A stretch of DNA of 64,000 nucleotides from Zea mays (taxonomy: Eukaryota; Streptophyta; Magnoliopsida; Poales; Poaceae): contig NC_050096.1 of the NCBI RefSeq assembly GCF_902167145.1, forward strand, positions 200,648,566-200,712,565, given 5' to 3'. Below, piece by piece: positions 34,633 through 46,307 of this stretch. Within the stretch, counting starts at the first letter, position 1, and each line of letters opens with the position of its first letter. A model generated the notes under the pieces. It saw nothing but the letters and a program-made list of their open reading frames with translations, was not told the origin of the DNA and did no database searches. Both the position numbers and the translations under genes were made by a program.

Positions 34633-36582
34633 TCAATCTCTTTTAGGTACCCAAACTTGCTTGGGTCCTTGGGTGTTAGTAACCAAGGTCTTCGGTACCC
34701 AAATAGCTTTCTTTTTGTTTCCAACAATTGAAGTACCAACAAATTTAGCATGAACACCTTTTGCATTATGAGAAAGAACATAACAATGCTCAAAACAAGT
34801 GGAGGATACATTTTTGAACTTGGGACAATTTTTCTTAATATGTCCCTTTTTGTGACACTTGTGACACACTTTGTCACATTCTTTCACAAACAATGTCTTT
34901 TGCTTTATAAAAGCATTCTTTCCTTTCTTGGGAACATATCCAAGACCTTCACGGTTAAGAGAGCATCGTTGACTTCCCAATATGAAATCCAATTTAGTCT
35001 TACCACCATATGCTTTTTCTAGGTCATGAGTTAGAGTATTTATTCTATCTACTAAAACTTCATTCTCAACAATAATTTTTGATTCATCAAGAGCAATGTT
35101 ATCATTGAGAGAAATTTTGCATTTATCACAAATAGAGTTAGTAGGTAGTGGTTCACTTGTAAGACTATCAAGTAAGTCACAAGTGACTCCAACATCCTTA
35201 GTGACCACCTCAACTTCATGCACAATAGATGATTTTTGAGCATCCGCAAGCTTCTCACAATTTTCTTTGAGATCATTGTGAGAGGTCTTGAGCTCCTCAA
35301 AAGACACTTGGAGGTTTTTATACAATTCCTTCAAGGCCTTAAATTTTTCTTTTTCTTTGTGCATGTAGTCATCGGCCTCACCTAACATTCTAACAAGATC
35401 ATCATATGAATAGCCATCATCATCAACATCATCGATATCATCATCATCATTTATATCATTTAAATCGGTGATGATTTTTACCTTAGCATCTCCCTTTGCC
35501 ATGAGGCAATGGGGGGATGAGAAGAGTGAGGGAGCTTCCTTGATGGCAATTCCGGCATTAAGCTTGGATGAGGTGTCATCATCATCATCATCCGAGCTAT
35601 CATCCGAGTCCCATTCAACTAAGTAGGCTTTGCCATCTTTCTTCTTGTTATAGTATTTCTTTTTCTTCTTGTCACTTTCATCTTTGCCCTTCTTCTTCTT
35701 GCTTGGACAATTCATGGCAATGTGACCGGGTTCCCCACACTCAAAACATTTTCTATCATTGAAAGCATTTCTTCTAGATGTTTGACCTCTTCTAGGTTGA
35801 CCTCTTTTCATCTTCATGAATTTATTGAATTTCCTTACAAATAGAGCCATGTCACCATCACTCTCACTTTCATTTTCTTCATCATTGCTATCTTCCTTTT
35901 CAATTGCCTTTGAGGCCTTGGCTTTGAGAGCAATAGATTCATTTTTCACCTTCTTTGCCAAACTTAAAGCATCAGCTTGTGACTTCTTAAATATATCTTG
36001 AGTGAGAATTTCTCCCAATACTTCAGTTGGAGAGGTTGTAGATAGATCACTCCTTACTAGCATTGTCACAATAGTCTCATATTTCTCCGGAAGTGATATA
36101 AGGAACTTGTGTGTGAAATCCACATCCGGTACATTAAAACCAAGTCCTTTGAGTTCATTTACTATCTCATTCAACCGATTGAACATATCGGATACACTCT
36201 CATCTTCTTTCATAATAAATTGCTCAAACTTCCCTTTGCACACATATAGTTTGGCACTCTTCACAATTGTAGTTCCTTCATGAATTTCCATTAGTTTTAC
36301 CCAAATCTCATGAGCGGTTGTGAGATTCTTGATACGATTGAACTCATTTATATCAAGAGCATCATAAAAGACATTCATGGCTTGATCATTTGTGAGGATA
36401 TTCTCATTATCACTAACGGATGGTTCATCTTCCTTCAATACAACAAATCCATCTCTAACAATTGGCCAAATTTTTCCACCCATTGCTCTAAGATGCATTG
36501 ACATCCTTATTTTCCAATAATCATAATTGTTCCCATCAAAGTGCGGTGGCTTCCCAATGTGCACATTGTTGTTGCTAGCCAT
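34633..36582 (-). CDS. gag: element 3 Gag polyprotein
   Basis: 649 residues from ATG at 36582 (MASNNNVHIGKPPHFDG). A GTG further upstream lies inside the primer site and was not used as start. The copia Gag core starts near NNYDYWKIRM. The first CCHC knuckle CFECGEPGHIAMNC lies mid-protein, followed by Asp-rich runs, a coiled-coil-like segment and a second knuckle, CHKCHKKGHIKKNC. Two WVPK motifs close the protein. Stop TGA is followed 13 bases later by TAG|GT, where pol opens. Two knuckles distinguish it from elements 1 and 2. Confidence 0.93.
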   Translation of the reverse strand: MASNNNVHIGKPPHFDGNNYDYWKIRMSMHLRAMGGKIWPIVRDGFVVLKEDEPSVSDNENILTNDQAMNVFYDALDINEFNRIKNLTTAHEIWVKLMEIHEGTTIVKSAKLYVCKGKFEQFIMKEDESVSDMFNRLNEIVNELKGLGFNVPDVDFTHKFLISLPEKYETIVTMLVRSDLSTTSPTEVLGEILTQDIFKKSQADALSLAKKVKNESIALKAKASKAIEKEDSNDEENESESDGDMALFVRKFNKFMKMKRGQPRRGQTSRRNAFNDRKCFECGEPGHIAMNCPSKKKKGKDESDKKKKKYYNKKKDGKAYLVEWDSDDSSDDDDDDTSSKLNAGIAIKEAPSLFSSPHCLMAKGDAKVKIITDLNDINDDDDIDDVDDDGYSYDDLVRMLGEADDYMHKEKEKFKALKELYKNLQVSFEELKTSHNDLKENCEKLADAQKSSIVHEVEVVTKDVGVTCDLLDSLTSEPLPTNSICDKCKISLNDNIALDESKIIVENEVLVDRINTLTHDLEKAYGGKTKLDFILGSQRCSLNREGLGYVPKKGKNAFIKQKTLFVKECDKVCHKCHKKGHIKKNCPKFKNVSSTCFEHCYVLSHNAKGVHAKFVGTSIVGNKKKAIWVPKTLVTNTQGPKQVWVPKRD

Positions 36583-36625
36583 TTTGTCCCACTCCGGGAT
36601 GATTAGATCCACAAACAATGGAGTC

Positions 36626-36641
36626 CTCGGCTCTGATACCA
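36626..36641 (-). promoter_or_regulatory. primer binding site of element 3
   Basis: The minus strand reads TGGTATCAGAGCCGAGG, whose first 13 bases match the initiator Met tRNA complement without mismatch. Confidence 0.9.
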
Positions 36642-36643
36642 CT

Positions 36644-38329
36644 TGTAGGATCTAGGACACCGGCTAGAGGGGGGTGAATAGACGGTTTTGACTAAAAACA
36701 ACAATACTAAGTAAATTTAATCAATACAACAAGAGGAATAAATTTACTAGTGTCAATAAGTAAACAATGTATGAAAGACAACTACGGAGATTGAATACTT
36801 GAAGAACAATAAGCAAAACACTAATCAATTGCAAGGCAATAAATAATGCTAGAAGGAATAGACACCGAAATTTATCCCGTGGTATCGGTGATTTGCCGAT
36901 CACCCCTAATCCACGTTGAGGTGGACTTCAAGCTCTCACTTGCTCCTCTATCAAGACACGACTTGATCTTTGAGCCAAGTGGACAAGAAATCACTCAATA
37001 CCTCGATTCCACTAATGTCACCTTTGCCGCTCCGGCGAGGTAGGCGCGAACCCCTCACAATCAACACCGCGGCTTCTCCACAATCTTCTTGGAGAGCTCG
37101 ACGGAGATAATCACCCGAGCCGTCTAGGAGACGGCAACCTCCAAGAGTAACAAGCCAACGACGCTTGCTCGGTGTACCACCTAGTGCCTCAAGAATCACC
37201 AAATGATGCAAATGCACTAGGAACCCTCAATCTCTCACTAGAATGCAATCTCAAGCAAAGAGTGTGAGAGAGTGAGTTGGAGGATCACAAATGAGCTCAA
37301 TGTGTGCAAGGAATGGCCAAGAGAGGTCTCACACACGAGCTACCCTTCTATTTATAGTCCCCCATCTAAAACCAACCGTTATGTGCAAAAGGGGGCAGTT
37401 CTGCGCACACGCGGACCGTCCGTGCCCTAGGGCCGGACGGTCCGCCGTACACCAAAACGGCTATAATGACCGTTGAAACATGTCAGAGCAGACTCAAAAG
37501 GTGGGTCCGGACAGTCCGCCCTTCAAGGCCGGACCGTCCGCGACCTGGCAATTTCAAACACCCGAGCCTCGGATCAAACGGAGTTAACACACGCGGACCG
37601 TCCGGCTATAAATCCCGGACCGTCCGCGACCTGAGACAGTACTGTCTGGACTGGTCCCCCGGACCGTCCGTAGTACAAACCAATAAAAACACACAGTCCC
37701 TGTCCAAAAACGAGTTATACACATGCGGACCGTCCGCGCCTCACAGGCGGACCGTCCGCCTATAATTCAGGGACTGACCCGAAGCCACCTTCCTCTGGTC
37801 AGGACTGCGGACGGTCCGGCCCTAAGGCCCGGACGGTCCGCAGTGCAATAGAACACCGAGTCATTACAAATGGTCAAACCCCGGACCTGCTGGAGGATCG
37901 CGGACGGTCCGCCCCCAAGGGCCGGACAGTCCGCGCGACCAAGACTTCTCAAATTTCAAACATGCTTTTGAATGAACTTTTAACTCACGGAATGAGAAGC
38001 GCTGTTAGCCCTTATGCAAATGCAACAACTTGATGCTCTATGAGGCACTAAGTTTTACACAGATCTAAGTCATTGACCCCTCTTAATAGTACGGCTATCT
38101 AGCCTACTAATCCGGTCAGGTATCTTCTCTAAACACCTCAAGACCGGCAAAAGTAAAACCTATATTATACCTTTGCCTTCATCTGATCCACAACCAATGC
38201 GTATGACTCTTCAACATTTCCTGTTCTATGTGGTCCAACCCTGCATTCTTATTTCTCCAAGAATCGTTAGTCCACAAGTAGTTGTCATTAATTACCAAAA
38301 CATTACCAAAGGGGCCTAGATGATTCACA
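36644..38329 (-). repeat. 5' LTR of element 3
   Basis: 1686 bp. TATA box TATAAATA on the minus strand at 37349-37356. Palindrome array at about 37412-37937. Nearly identical to 27120-28806. Confidence 0.95.
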
Positions 38330-38334
38330 ACGGC
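38330..38334. repeat. target-site duplication of element 3, right copy (ACGGC)
   Basis: Exact match to 27115-27119. Confidence 0.95.
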
Positions 38335-38674
38335 TCACCGGACAGTCCGGTGATTTATAGCCGTACGTCGTTGATCGTCTCCCGAGAGCAGCCAGTCGAC
38401 AGTCGCCAGCCTGGCGCACCGGACAGTCCGGTGCTCCTAGATTGAACTGTCTTTGGCTGAAGAAAGCTATCTCTTTTCCGAAGTGATTTTTCCTGTTTCC
38501 AGCACTTAGACACAATACATTAGCTCTTAAAACAATGTACTAAGTTTAGAAACATACCTTTAATCTTGATTTGCACTTTGTCCATCAATTTGCATAGATT
38601 TACACTTAAGCACTTGTATTGGCACTCAATCACCAAAATACTTAGAAATAGCCCAAGGGCACATTTCCCTTTCA
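38335..38674 (-). repeat. 5' LTR of element 2, remaining part (U3 side)
   Basis: Continues the LTR broken at 27119 and aligns with about 19295-19694. It ends CCCTTTCA followed by the duplication CAAAG (38675-38679). Confidence 0.92.
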
Positions 38675-39460
38675 CAAAGGCATTGTGCATACTTTACAAA
38701 AAATATGTGTTTGGTCTTATAAAAAATGCTACGATGGTTGATTGCAAACCACTTAGTACCCCACTATCAACAAGTGAGAAGATTGCTATTCATGAAGTGG
38801 AACTATTAGGGCCAAATGCTATAACAAGTTATAGGAGTGTGGTACAAGCTTTGTAATACCTCACGTTGCTAAGGCTTAATATAGCCTTCTCGGTCAACAA
38901 CGACATTCAATTTGTACATGCTTCTATTGCTATTTATTAGGTTGTAATCAACAGGATTCTATGGTATCTCAAATCAAGTTCAGAAGTCAGGTTGAAGCTA
39001 GACAAGTCGTCCACTTTGATAGTAAGTGAGTGTTTATATGTAGATTGGGTAGATTACGTAGATGGTAGAAGATCTGTAGGTGTTGTTGTATTTTAGGCAC
39101 TATTCTCATATCTAGGAGTGCAAGAAAATAGACCATTTTTATTGATGTCAAATACTAAATTCGAGTGTCAAGCTTTGTCAAATACTACAATAGAGATAAC
39201 ATGGATTCAGATCCTATTGAAGGAGTTAAAAATTGGAAGTCCAAAGACATCACATGTGTTGTGTAACAATATGAGAGCAAGATATATGTCTTCTAATCCT
39301 ATGTTTCATGCCAGAGTTAAATATATAGATGTTGATTATCATTTTTGAGACAAAGAGTTACAAAGAAGCTTCTTGAGATTGATTTTGTACCAACTGGAGA
39401 TAGGTTGCAGATGTCTTTGCCAAAAACTCTTTCGGTGCATCAACTATAAAATTTAGTCTT
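38675..39460 (+). pseudogene. old copia pol relic, right part (RT end and RNase H)
   Basis: Resumes after CAAAG. Frames with stops show SYRSVVQAL, YLTLLRLNIAFSVN and the RNase H block LCNNMRARYMSSNPMFHARV with KYIDVDYHF. These are standard copia RNase H signatures. It is colinear with 17840-18363 and has the same level of decay. Confidence 0.82.
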
Positions 39461-40535
39461 AACTTGGAAAGTTATGATTGAGGGAGCTCTTAAAAGATGT
39501 GTCTTGTCCAATTCCTTTATTGTATGTCGAGTTTAGTAATTACTCTATCATGTAAATAGTTCAACCCTACGTATAAATACCACATAAAGACATTGACCAT
39601 ATGGAGGACGGATGCTTTTATGTGACTATAGTTTTTGCCGCTAATTTTTGACACAAAATGCGTGGTGAATGTTAGAACCCTAGCAGGAGCACCGAGGTGA
39701 GGGAAGTTTAAAGTCTAGGGCACACATGTACACTAGAGTAGGGAATCATGTTGAGAGGGTGGTAGAATGAGGTTAGCACTGGCTCCCTCTCCATGAGGAT
39801 AGAAGAGGGGACGATAGAGCAATAGTAGGGTTGGTGGCATCGCGAAGCTCAAAGGGCTACCGACAGGACATCGACATCAGGACGAGGACGGTGGGAGGTC
39901 TGTAGTGCCATGATGTTATGGCTTTGTCAATTGTCGTCTTGCACTCAAGGTTGCGGTGGCCGAAGCCGTGACAAATGCTATAATTAACAGGATCACAATA
40001 GTCACACACTTGGTAGTCAAAGATCCGCATCAGTTCCTTCTATATCATCTCCCTAACTCCCACTTTTTCACCACCCTTAAATCTGTGGCTATTGCAGCGT
40101 TGGTGTTTGATTCCTCTAACTTAAGTTTAGTTTGTGTAACATCAAATGTTTCAATATCAATTATGAGTATTAAATATAGAGTTAATTAGGTTTAGTAAAT
40201 TTGTCTCGTCTTTTAATCTTAATCCATGTGATTAATTATATAATTAATACCTGTAATTATCATTCAAACATTCGATGTGATAGAAACTAAACTTTTGTTG
40301 GCTAAAACCAAACACCCTAGGCCTATCCCCTGGACAAATACACTATATTTTAATTAGATTTTTATATATGTATTTGTATAGATTAAAATAGTATGTACAT
40401 ATTAAATATGTGTTTAGTTCATAGTTTAGAATATAAAAATTAGAGGAAAGAGTGAAAACACCCTAAATTTGGATATAGAAGGATAAGCCCCTAAATTTAT
40501 AGGGTGTTATTTAGGGACAACGGATGTGGGTTTAA
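39461..40535. other. unassigned intergenic DNA
   Basis: This may include the 3' end of the copia relic. I see no paired repeats, conserved ORF or RNA gene. Confidence 0.4.
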
Positions 40536-40820
40536 GGCCCTGTTTGGGAACAAAGTTTTTGAAAACCACAGTTTTTGAAATACTACAATATACTTTAGTC
40601 ATGACAATACCGCAGTTTATAATACCGCAGTTTTGAAAACTGAGGTCCAGAGCTAAGTTTAGAATGCCTTAAAACAACTATAGTATTTGCAATACTTCAG
40701 TTTTGAAAACAGAGATTTTAGCCAGCTTGCCAAACACCATTCTGTATATAATACTGCAGTATTTGAGAATACTGCAGTATTCTTCCAAAACTGTGAAAAA
40801 ACTTTACTCCCAAACACCCC
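40536..40820. mobile_element. Tourist-like MITE (PIF/Harbinger type)
   Basis: 285 bp with imperfect inverted ends: GGCCCTGTTTGGGAAC on the left pairs with GTTTGGGAGTAAAG read inwards from the right. The duplication TAA flanks it at 40533-40535 and 40821-40823. The interior has many CAGTTTT and ACTGCAGTATT repeats and no ORF. TAA duplication and GGSCYTGTTTGG-type ends are those of Tourist elements. Confidence 0.85.
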
Positions 40821-40823
40821 TAA

Positions 40824-41400
40824 GGTGTCCCTAAAGCTGATGATGCCCGTGCTGCCGTGCAGACAATCTAAGGTAAGACATCAAAATTTTGTTTGGTTGC
40901 AATTACAGAACTGAATGAGATGAGATGATTTGTCAAATAAAATTGTTTGGTTCAGAGTTAAGACCAGAATGGACCATCTCTAAAAAAAAAATATTTCTAT
41001 TTAATATCACCCCGGGTCTCTCAAGATTGGGGGACGAGTGCATCGTCTGTGGCGCTCTCTCTCGCGGTTAAATTCATCGTCATCCATCGGCTAGGCAAAG
41101 ATTTTAAATTTTTATCCGAACAAAATAGCGGATCAAATCATCAAAGTATATAAACCGCAGGAACAAGGGTTTTTTCTTTCTTTCTTTCTTTCGAGCATCG
41201 TTTTCATCCACACATCCTGCGTCTGAAGCAAAGGTACACAGAACGAAACGAAACTCATATCTGCGGCGCCCTTCATACTTGCATGTATCGCTTCTTTTAC
41301 CGAGCATGCGTACAGTATATCCTGTATCCTCAATCATCCGGACATGGCATACATCCACAACCTCTTCCGAGTTGCAAGACGACAGCAGCTCGCCGCCGAA
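40824..41400. other. intergenic DNA and bZIP 3' flank
   Basis: A (CTTT)n microsatellite lies at about 41171-41192. The part nearest 41400 is probably the 3' UTR of the bZIP gene. Confidence 0.5.
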
Positions 41401-43607
41401 TCAGCTGCTGCTGCTCTCCGACCACGCATCACCGCCCCACTGCCACTGGCCAGCAGGAGGAGCCGCTGGCGGGCCTTTCATGTTGAGGCTGAGCGCCTGG
41501 GTCTGCTGCAGAGGGTGCAGCGGATGGTGCGGGTGCTGCTGCTGCTGCTGCATCGCCAGGAACGGCGGCACTGCTTGGCTGGGGTGGTGGAAGGCCTGCT
41601 GGTTCCCTCCACCGAACGGGTGCGGCGGTCCGGCGAAGCCCATCATCTGGCTGCCCATCTGCCCCGTTGCCACCTTCAGCCGCTGCAGCTCCGATTTCAG
41701 GGCCTCGTTCAGAGCTGCGACAGGATCGTGTTTGCGCTGCTCAGAAGAGGATCTTGCAGAACGAGAAGAAGGAAAAATGTGCAGCGAGACAGTGGTGTTC
41801 AGCTTTGTTTACCGTCTTGTAGGTGGATCTGTTGCTCTGTGCTCTGCAGACGTATCTTCAGCTCGCTGTTCTCCACAGTCAGCCCAGCTGTGTCTCTCTG
41901 TTTGTATTAGCATGTAGGAAGGAGGAATGATTAGCTGTAGCAGTGAGAGATTAAGGGGATGTTTGGTTTAATTTTTAGTCCCTCTATTTTATTTCATTTT
42001 ACTACCCATTGTCAAATACAGAAACTAAAACTCTATTTTAGTTTCCATAAACATCATCAACATCAACAGAGAAGAAGCGTTCGCACCTGCAGCAATGCCA
42101 GCTGGGTCGCCAACGCTGTGGCGTCTCTCTGCATGAACTGTACCTTCCGCTCAAGTTCAGCGATGTACCTCATCTTCCTTTCTTTTGATCTTGCTGCTGA
42201 CTGTCTATTGTTTATAATCCTATCGCATGATTCACCAAGCAGTAATCAGAACAGACAGACAATTAAGCGTTTCTCGAACAAAAGGAGTAAACTAGTTTTT
42301 TTTTTATTAAGAAAAGGTTTGGTTTCTACCAATGCCGAGTTCTTCTGATCTCATTATCCTTGCAACTTTAATTCTGACTGCAGGATTTTTCTCATCAAGA
42401 AAAAAACCGACATGCAAGGATTATACTCCAGTTTACAACAACAATAAAGGAAAAAAACCTTAATGGTGGTATTATTAGTGGCATGAAAATGTATGTATAC
42501 ACATCAATAGCTGTTTTTAATGCGTTCCAATCCAACGACCATTTTCCAATTATATTCCATCCTTTCAACAATTCTATTTTAAAAGTTAAATCACATCGAC
42601 ACATCACAATCAAGAGAGCAAAAATTAGGTGGTACAAACTTTAATTTATTTTAAATGGAGTAAGAAAAGTGATACTTCAGAAGAAGAAAAAAAAGGACGA
42701 ATGCAAATACTGTTACGTTCTGGCAACTGGCAAGTCTGCATATATTTAGGAAGTGCAGGAATGCAATATACAATTTCCTTTGGACTATAACCAGTTCTGA
42801 ACCAAAAAAAAAATCTGATAAGTCATCGCAATTAGGTTTGTCTCGTTACAAAAAGTTGGTAATACCAAAATACAGAATCACCACAACAGAGTCATCCATC
42901 AGAACAGTGCATGTCATCTATTTACAAAATCATCATGTAACAACTCGAACCAGAATGTTTAACTATCTCTGCCAGGAAAGCACCGAATTCAAAAATCCAT
43001 TTTACTTTGACGAAGAACACATTCAGATGAACTTCATAAGGAACAAACAAAAGAGATCCACAAAAAAAAACATACCTTTTTGCCTTCTTTGGATCGATGA
43101 GCGCTAGCTCGGCAAGCTTTGCAGCGGACATTGCCCTTTTCACCTCCGCCGGCGACGCACCCTCCATCGCCGTCGTCCCAAACAGATGCTCTGCGTTGAT
43201 GGAGCTCGAGGCGTCCATCGAGTGCCTGTGATGGTGCCTCTGCCCCAGCTGCTCAGCCCCAGGCGCCGCAGACGCCTCCGTTGCCTCTCCCCGACCCCCG
43301 CCGGCCATGGCGCACGATGACGACTCCGACTCCGACGACCCGCACCGCGAATTCAGCTTATCCACGTCGAGGAACATGGAGAAGAGCTCCTCCTCGTTCT
43401 CGTCCGACAGCGCGGGCGCGTCGCCGGCGCCGGGGGCGCCGAGGTCCAGGTCGTCGGGGAGGCCGATGATCTCCGAGAGCGCGCGCCGGTGGCCGGGCTT
43501 GCGCAGCGGGGAGTCCGGCATGCTGCTGATGTCGCACTCCGTGTGAGGAGTCGGCGAAGGCGCCACCGCGTCGGACGAGGATTGAATCTCCGGGCCATTG
43601 CCGGCGT

Positions 43608-43641
<34 letters not shown>

Positions 43642-43668
43642 TGCGATCGGCGTCTTATCCATGTTCAT
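41401..43668 (-). CDS. group I bZIP transcription factor, RF2a/VIP1 type (4 exons)
   Basis: Exons on the minus strand: 43668-43076, 42219-42087, 41897-41813 and 41714-41401, with GT-AG introns and compatible phases, 374 residues. The N-terminus has Gly and Asp runs (residues about 9-22). [12 protein letters not shown] and RHSMDASSS are RxxS-type sites of the kind bound by 14-3-3 proteins in this group (inference). The basic region [17 protein letters not shown] at about 197-213 has Lys in the N-x7-R/K position, the group I hallmark. A leucine zipper follows to about 270, across exons 2-4. The C-terminus is Gln/Pro/His-rich with [10 protein letters not shown], a likely activation region. Such proteins bind DNA in vascular, hormone or touch responses; the target here is unknown. 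The ATG at 43668 was chosen; a second ATG lies two codons on. Confidence 0.93.
41952..42050. mobile_element. MITE fragment in bZIP intron 2
   Basis: GGGGATGTTTGGTTTAATTT, then AGTCCCTCTATTTTATTTC and ACTAAAACTCTATTTTAGTTTC, resemble one end and the arm of a common grass foldback MITE. The second terminal repeat is missing, so it is truncated or solo-ended. It lies in the intron between exons 2 and 3 and leaves the splice sites intact. Confidence 0.45.
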
Positions 43669-44040
43669 GGTCTTGCCGACAAGAATCTCCTAAAAAAACG
43701 CCTTGACGGAAATACGTCGTTCCACATAAAGCTCCGAAAGCTGAAGAGGAAGAATGTAGAACATAAGTTCTCGATAAAGGAGATAACAATCTGACGTAAA
43801 AATCTGGATTCGAAAGAACCACAAAGAAATTATTAGATCTAAGTTTGCTTCTGATGAAAATCTGGAATCATGCAAAGAAGAGCATATGACCTGTGATTTC
43901 AGTGTCCAAACCAAATAGAAGAGAAGGACGATCGGAAAGAACCCTTTTTTTCTTCTTGGCCTCTTTTTCTCAGACTTGGGGATTCGTGTGACTCAATTTT
44001 GGATGAGAATGGAGCATGCAGAATCCTGGAGACTCGGTAG

Positions 44041-44049
44041 ATTTATATA
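44041..44049 (-). promoter_or_regulatory. TATA box of the bZIP gene
   Basis: TATATAAAT on the minus strand, about 370 bases upstream of the ATG. It is followed by a CT-rich leader with AAAAAAGGG tracts. Confidence 0.6.
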
Positions 44050-44093
44050 GGACATTATTTCTTGGTAAAATAAATTTGATGTGGAGTGTGGAT

Positions 44094-44099
44094 CACGTG
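44094..44099. promoter_or_regulatory. G-box CACGTG upstream of the bZIP gene
   Basis: A perfect CACGTG about 50 bases upstream of the TATA box. G-boxes bind bZIP and bHLH factors, so light, ABA or autoregulation is possible; this is inference from one site. Confidence 0.45.
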
Positions 44100-44564
44100 T
44101 GTGAAACTGTGAAATGGAACAAGAAAATGGAGGATTTTGCCAACCATAACAAAAATCACATTTTATCATATGAAAGGGTGTAGAAGTTAAAATACATTTC
44201 AGTTACTGTAGAAACACATTTTTGTTTTAAAAAGGTTTTAAGCAACCTTTTGCGTTCCATGGATTGATGGGCTTCCACCACTGCAACTCATATCTATATG
44301 TGTTATATAAAGAGGAAATATTATAAATATATACATATACTAATAATTTGAAAATAAAAAATATAATGGTGTTTAAATAAATATCTTATTTAAGCAAACG
44401 TAGCAATGTAAACTAAATAGTAACCCAGTGATTTATGGATAAGTAGTGGTTAGAATCATGAATATAATGGAAACGTCATAGATTTAAAAGCAATATTTTT
44501 TTCATAGAAATGATAATGAAAAACTGATCAAGCACTTCCAAAAGTGTGTAATATTTTATTTTTT
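44100..44564. other. AT-rich intergenic DNA upstream of the bZIP gene
   Basis: No gene or transposon end recognised. Confidence 0.4.
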
Positions 44565-45693
44565 CTCTTGATATATGGTTTTTATTCATGCCAAATCAAT
44601 GCTCGGAGCCACTTGTTTTACAGTAATATCCAAATCAATACTTAATTATTGCCCTAAAAACATACTTAATTATTTCAATGCAATTATGAATTTACAACAG
44701 GACGAACCCTTGACCATGCGTGGTAATGCAAATCTTGCATTCTAAGTTTTTTTCAAAGATAAACACAGTACAAAGTACAAAAGCAGATGATCGCATGGGT
44801 AATCAGCTTCATGACCGCCGCATTGTCATACATGTGCAACGTGTTATTTATAATTATAAGAATAATATTTTTAAATATAGTCATTTGTGTGGTTATTCAA
44901 AGAATCCAGAGAGGACAGCTTCCACAATTGTATCATAAAAGACCTAACCAACTAAAGTATGTATAGCTCACAATCTTGTGTCACGTATTATGTCTTCGCA
45001 TATCTCTATCTATGTAAATTCTCGTTGCACATAATGGTTTTTTCTACTTATGTGCAAGTCTATAATGTTGAATACTTTGATACAATTATTCATTCTTTAC
45101 TAGAGTATTGATACATTTGCACATTAATTTGCATAAATATAAGCACAATTTAGGAACCTAACATCAATTCACATGTAAATTCATTTATGTGTGATGAGTA
45201 CACAAAGACATATATTAATCAGGTTTCTCCGACCATTGGTGGCATATATTAATGATAAGTTATATTGCAATTTGCTAATAGTATTGATAATTTACACTAC
45301 TCTATTAAGAACCTAATATAGACACCTACTGCTATCACGGCTTTACCCTCCGCACTAACAATCTGGGCTCACTCCACGTGTCGTGCCCTATGGACCTTAG
45401 CGCCCGCAGAGCTATTGTGCTTGTCCAGCACCCGACCCCGCCCGTGCAGCTACCACACTGCAAAAAATAGTGCAGAAAAAACACTCAAACACACGACCTC
45501 TTGCTCCAAAAATTTGGGACTAACCATTATACCACACATACCTTAGTATTTAGAAATAAACAATAATTATATTTGAATAAATATCTCAATAGCTATTTAT
45601 ATGATATAAAACAACCATAGCAAAGTACGGACAACTGGCTAGTATACATTCTAAGAGAAGTCAAATCTCAATTTTCTAATCAATTAATGATAT
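44565..45693 (+). repeat. direct duplication copy 1, includes a Helitron 3' end
   Basis: Near-identical to 49004-49969 at both ends: 44565 to about 45148 matches 49004-49580, and about 45594-45693 matches about 49869-49969. The middles differ (about 445 against 288 bp). Beyond 45693 this copy continues TTTGGTTC, whereas copy 2 is broken there by the minus-strand Helitron. Confidence 0.8.
45615..45642 (+). mobile_element. Helitron 3' terminus (copy 1)
   Basis: CCATAGCAAAGTACGG forms a short hairpin, followed about 8 bases later by the terminal CTAG (45639-45642) and host T. Hairpin plus CTRR ending is the Helitron 3' signature. The 5' end was not found. Confidence 0.55.
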
Positions 45694-46307
45694 ATTTGGT
45701 TCATGACCAAAAGTGGTTGCACTGCATATTAGGCATACCAAAGCAAGTTACCTACACGTTCGGTTTACAACGTAGCTTATGTTGCCAATGCCAAAGAACC
45801 TTATGGTTAGGAAAAATCAAATTCCTAATACATACACTCTACATCATGTTAGTGAGAATCAAGCTAGCACTTGGCCCTATTGAGCTATTTGTGCTCATGA
45901 ATATCCTTTGCTTCATACTTGTTGTCTATCCATAACGTCCTTGGGGCCAAGAAACCCATTTAGTCAGTAGTGACTCAATATGTGTATAACCATTGCAAAA
46001 CACATGTTACTCACAAGCACTTGTATTCATCAATTATCAAAACTCCAAAGCCAAAATTGGGGCCTAGATGCATTCTTACGAGTGCATGTGTTGGGAACTC
46101 GATGGCCTCAAAGTTGAGTTCAAAGCCATCAAGTGTACTAGAACCACTAGGGCATGGAAGAACACCATGGCCTATATGGAAGCTCTGCAACTAGGGTACA
46201 AAATCCATGTTGAAGTCGCAATTGATAGATGGGGTGATGGGATTTAAGTTGGCGTTATCATCCTCAAATAGATTAGTGCCAACAAGAGAGAATATGTGCT
46301 TACCAAC
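45694..46307. other. unassigned DNA between duplication copy 1 and element 4
   Basis: No recognisable gene. It corresponds to what would follow copy 2 if the Helitron at 49970 were absent. Confidence 0.35.

Larger units (their letters stand above)
27120..38329 (-). mobile_element. copia element 3, young full-length Sire-type retrotransposon with extra ORF
   Basis: 11.2 kb, with two LTRs of 1687 and 1686 bp that differ by only about six or seven substitutions and one G-run indel by eye. It has a perfect ACGGC duplication, primer site, polypurine tract, intact gag and pol, and a further 425-codon ORF between pol and the 3' LTR. The low LTR divergence and open frames make it the youngest element and potentially autonomous by sequence; activity is not shown. 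It is nested in the 5' LTR of element 2. Confidence 0.95.
18364..38674 (-). mobile_element. copia element 2, Sire-type, split by element 3
   Basis: About 9.1 kb once the nested element 3 (27120-38329) is discounted. The minus-strand order is 5' LTR (26149-27119 plus 38335-38674), primer site, gag, pol, spacer, polypurine tract, 3' LTR (18364-19694). LTRs differ at many sites, mostly transitions, more than in elements 1 and 3, so it is the oldest of the three full copies. It inserted into a copia relic with duplication CAAAG. Gag and pol frames are long but carry damaging changes, described in their entries. Confidence 0.93.

Noticed and set aside
41171..41192. (CTTT)n as a regulatory CT box of a gene
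   Set aside because: It lies in the bZIP 3' flank and looks like an ordinary microsatellite.
43690..43914. upstream ORF in the bZIP leader
   Set aside because: The frame begins with TTG, not ATG, and has no recognisable peptide.
46290..46307. primer-site-like CTTACCAAC left of element 4
   Set aside because: The other side of this LTR carries the polypurine tract and 3' spacer, so this side is outside the element; the similarity is weak.
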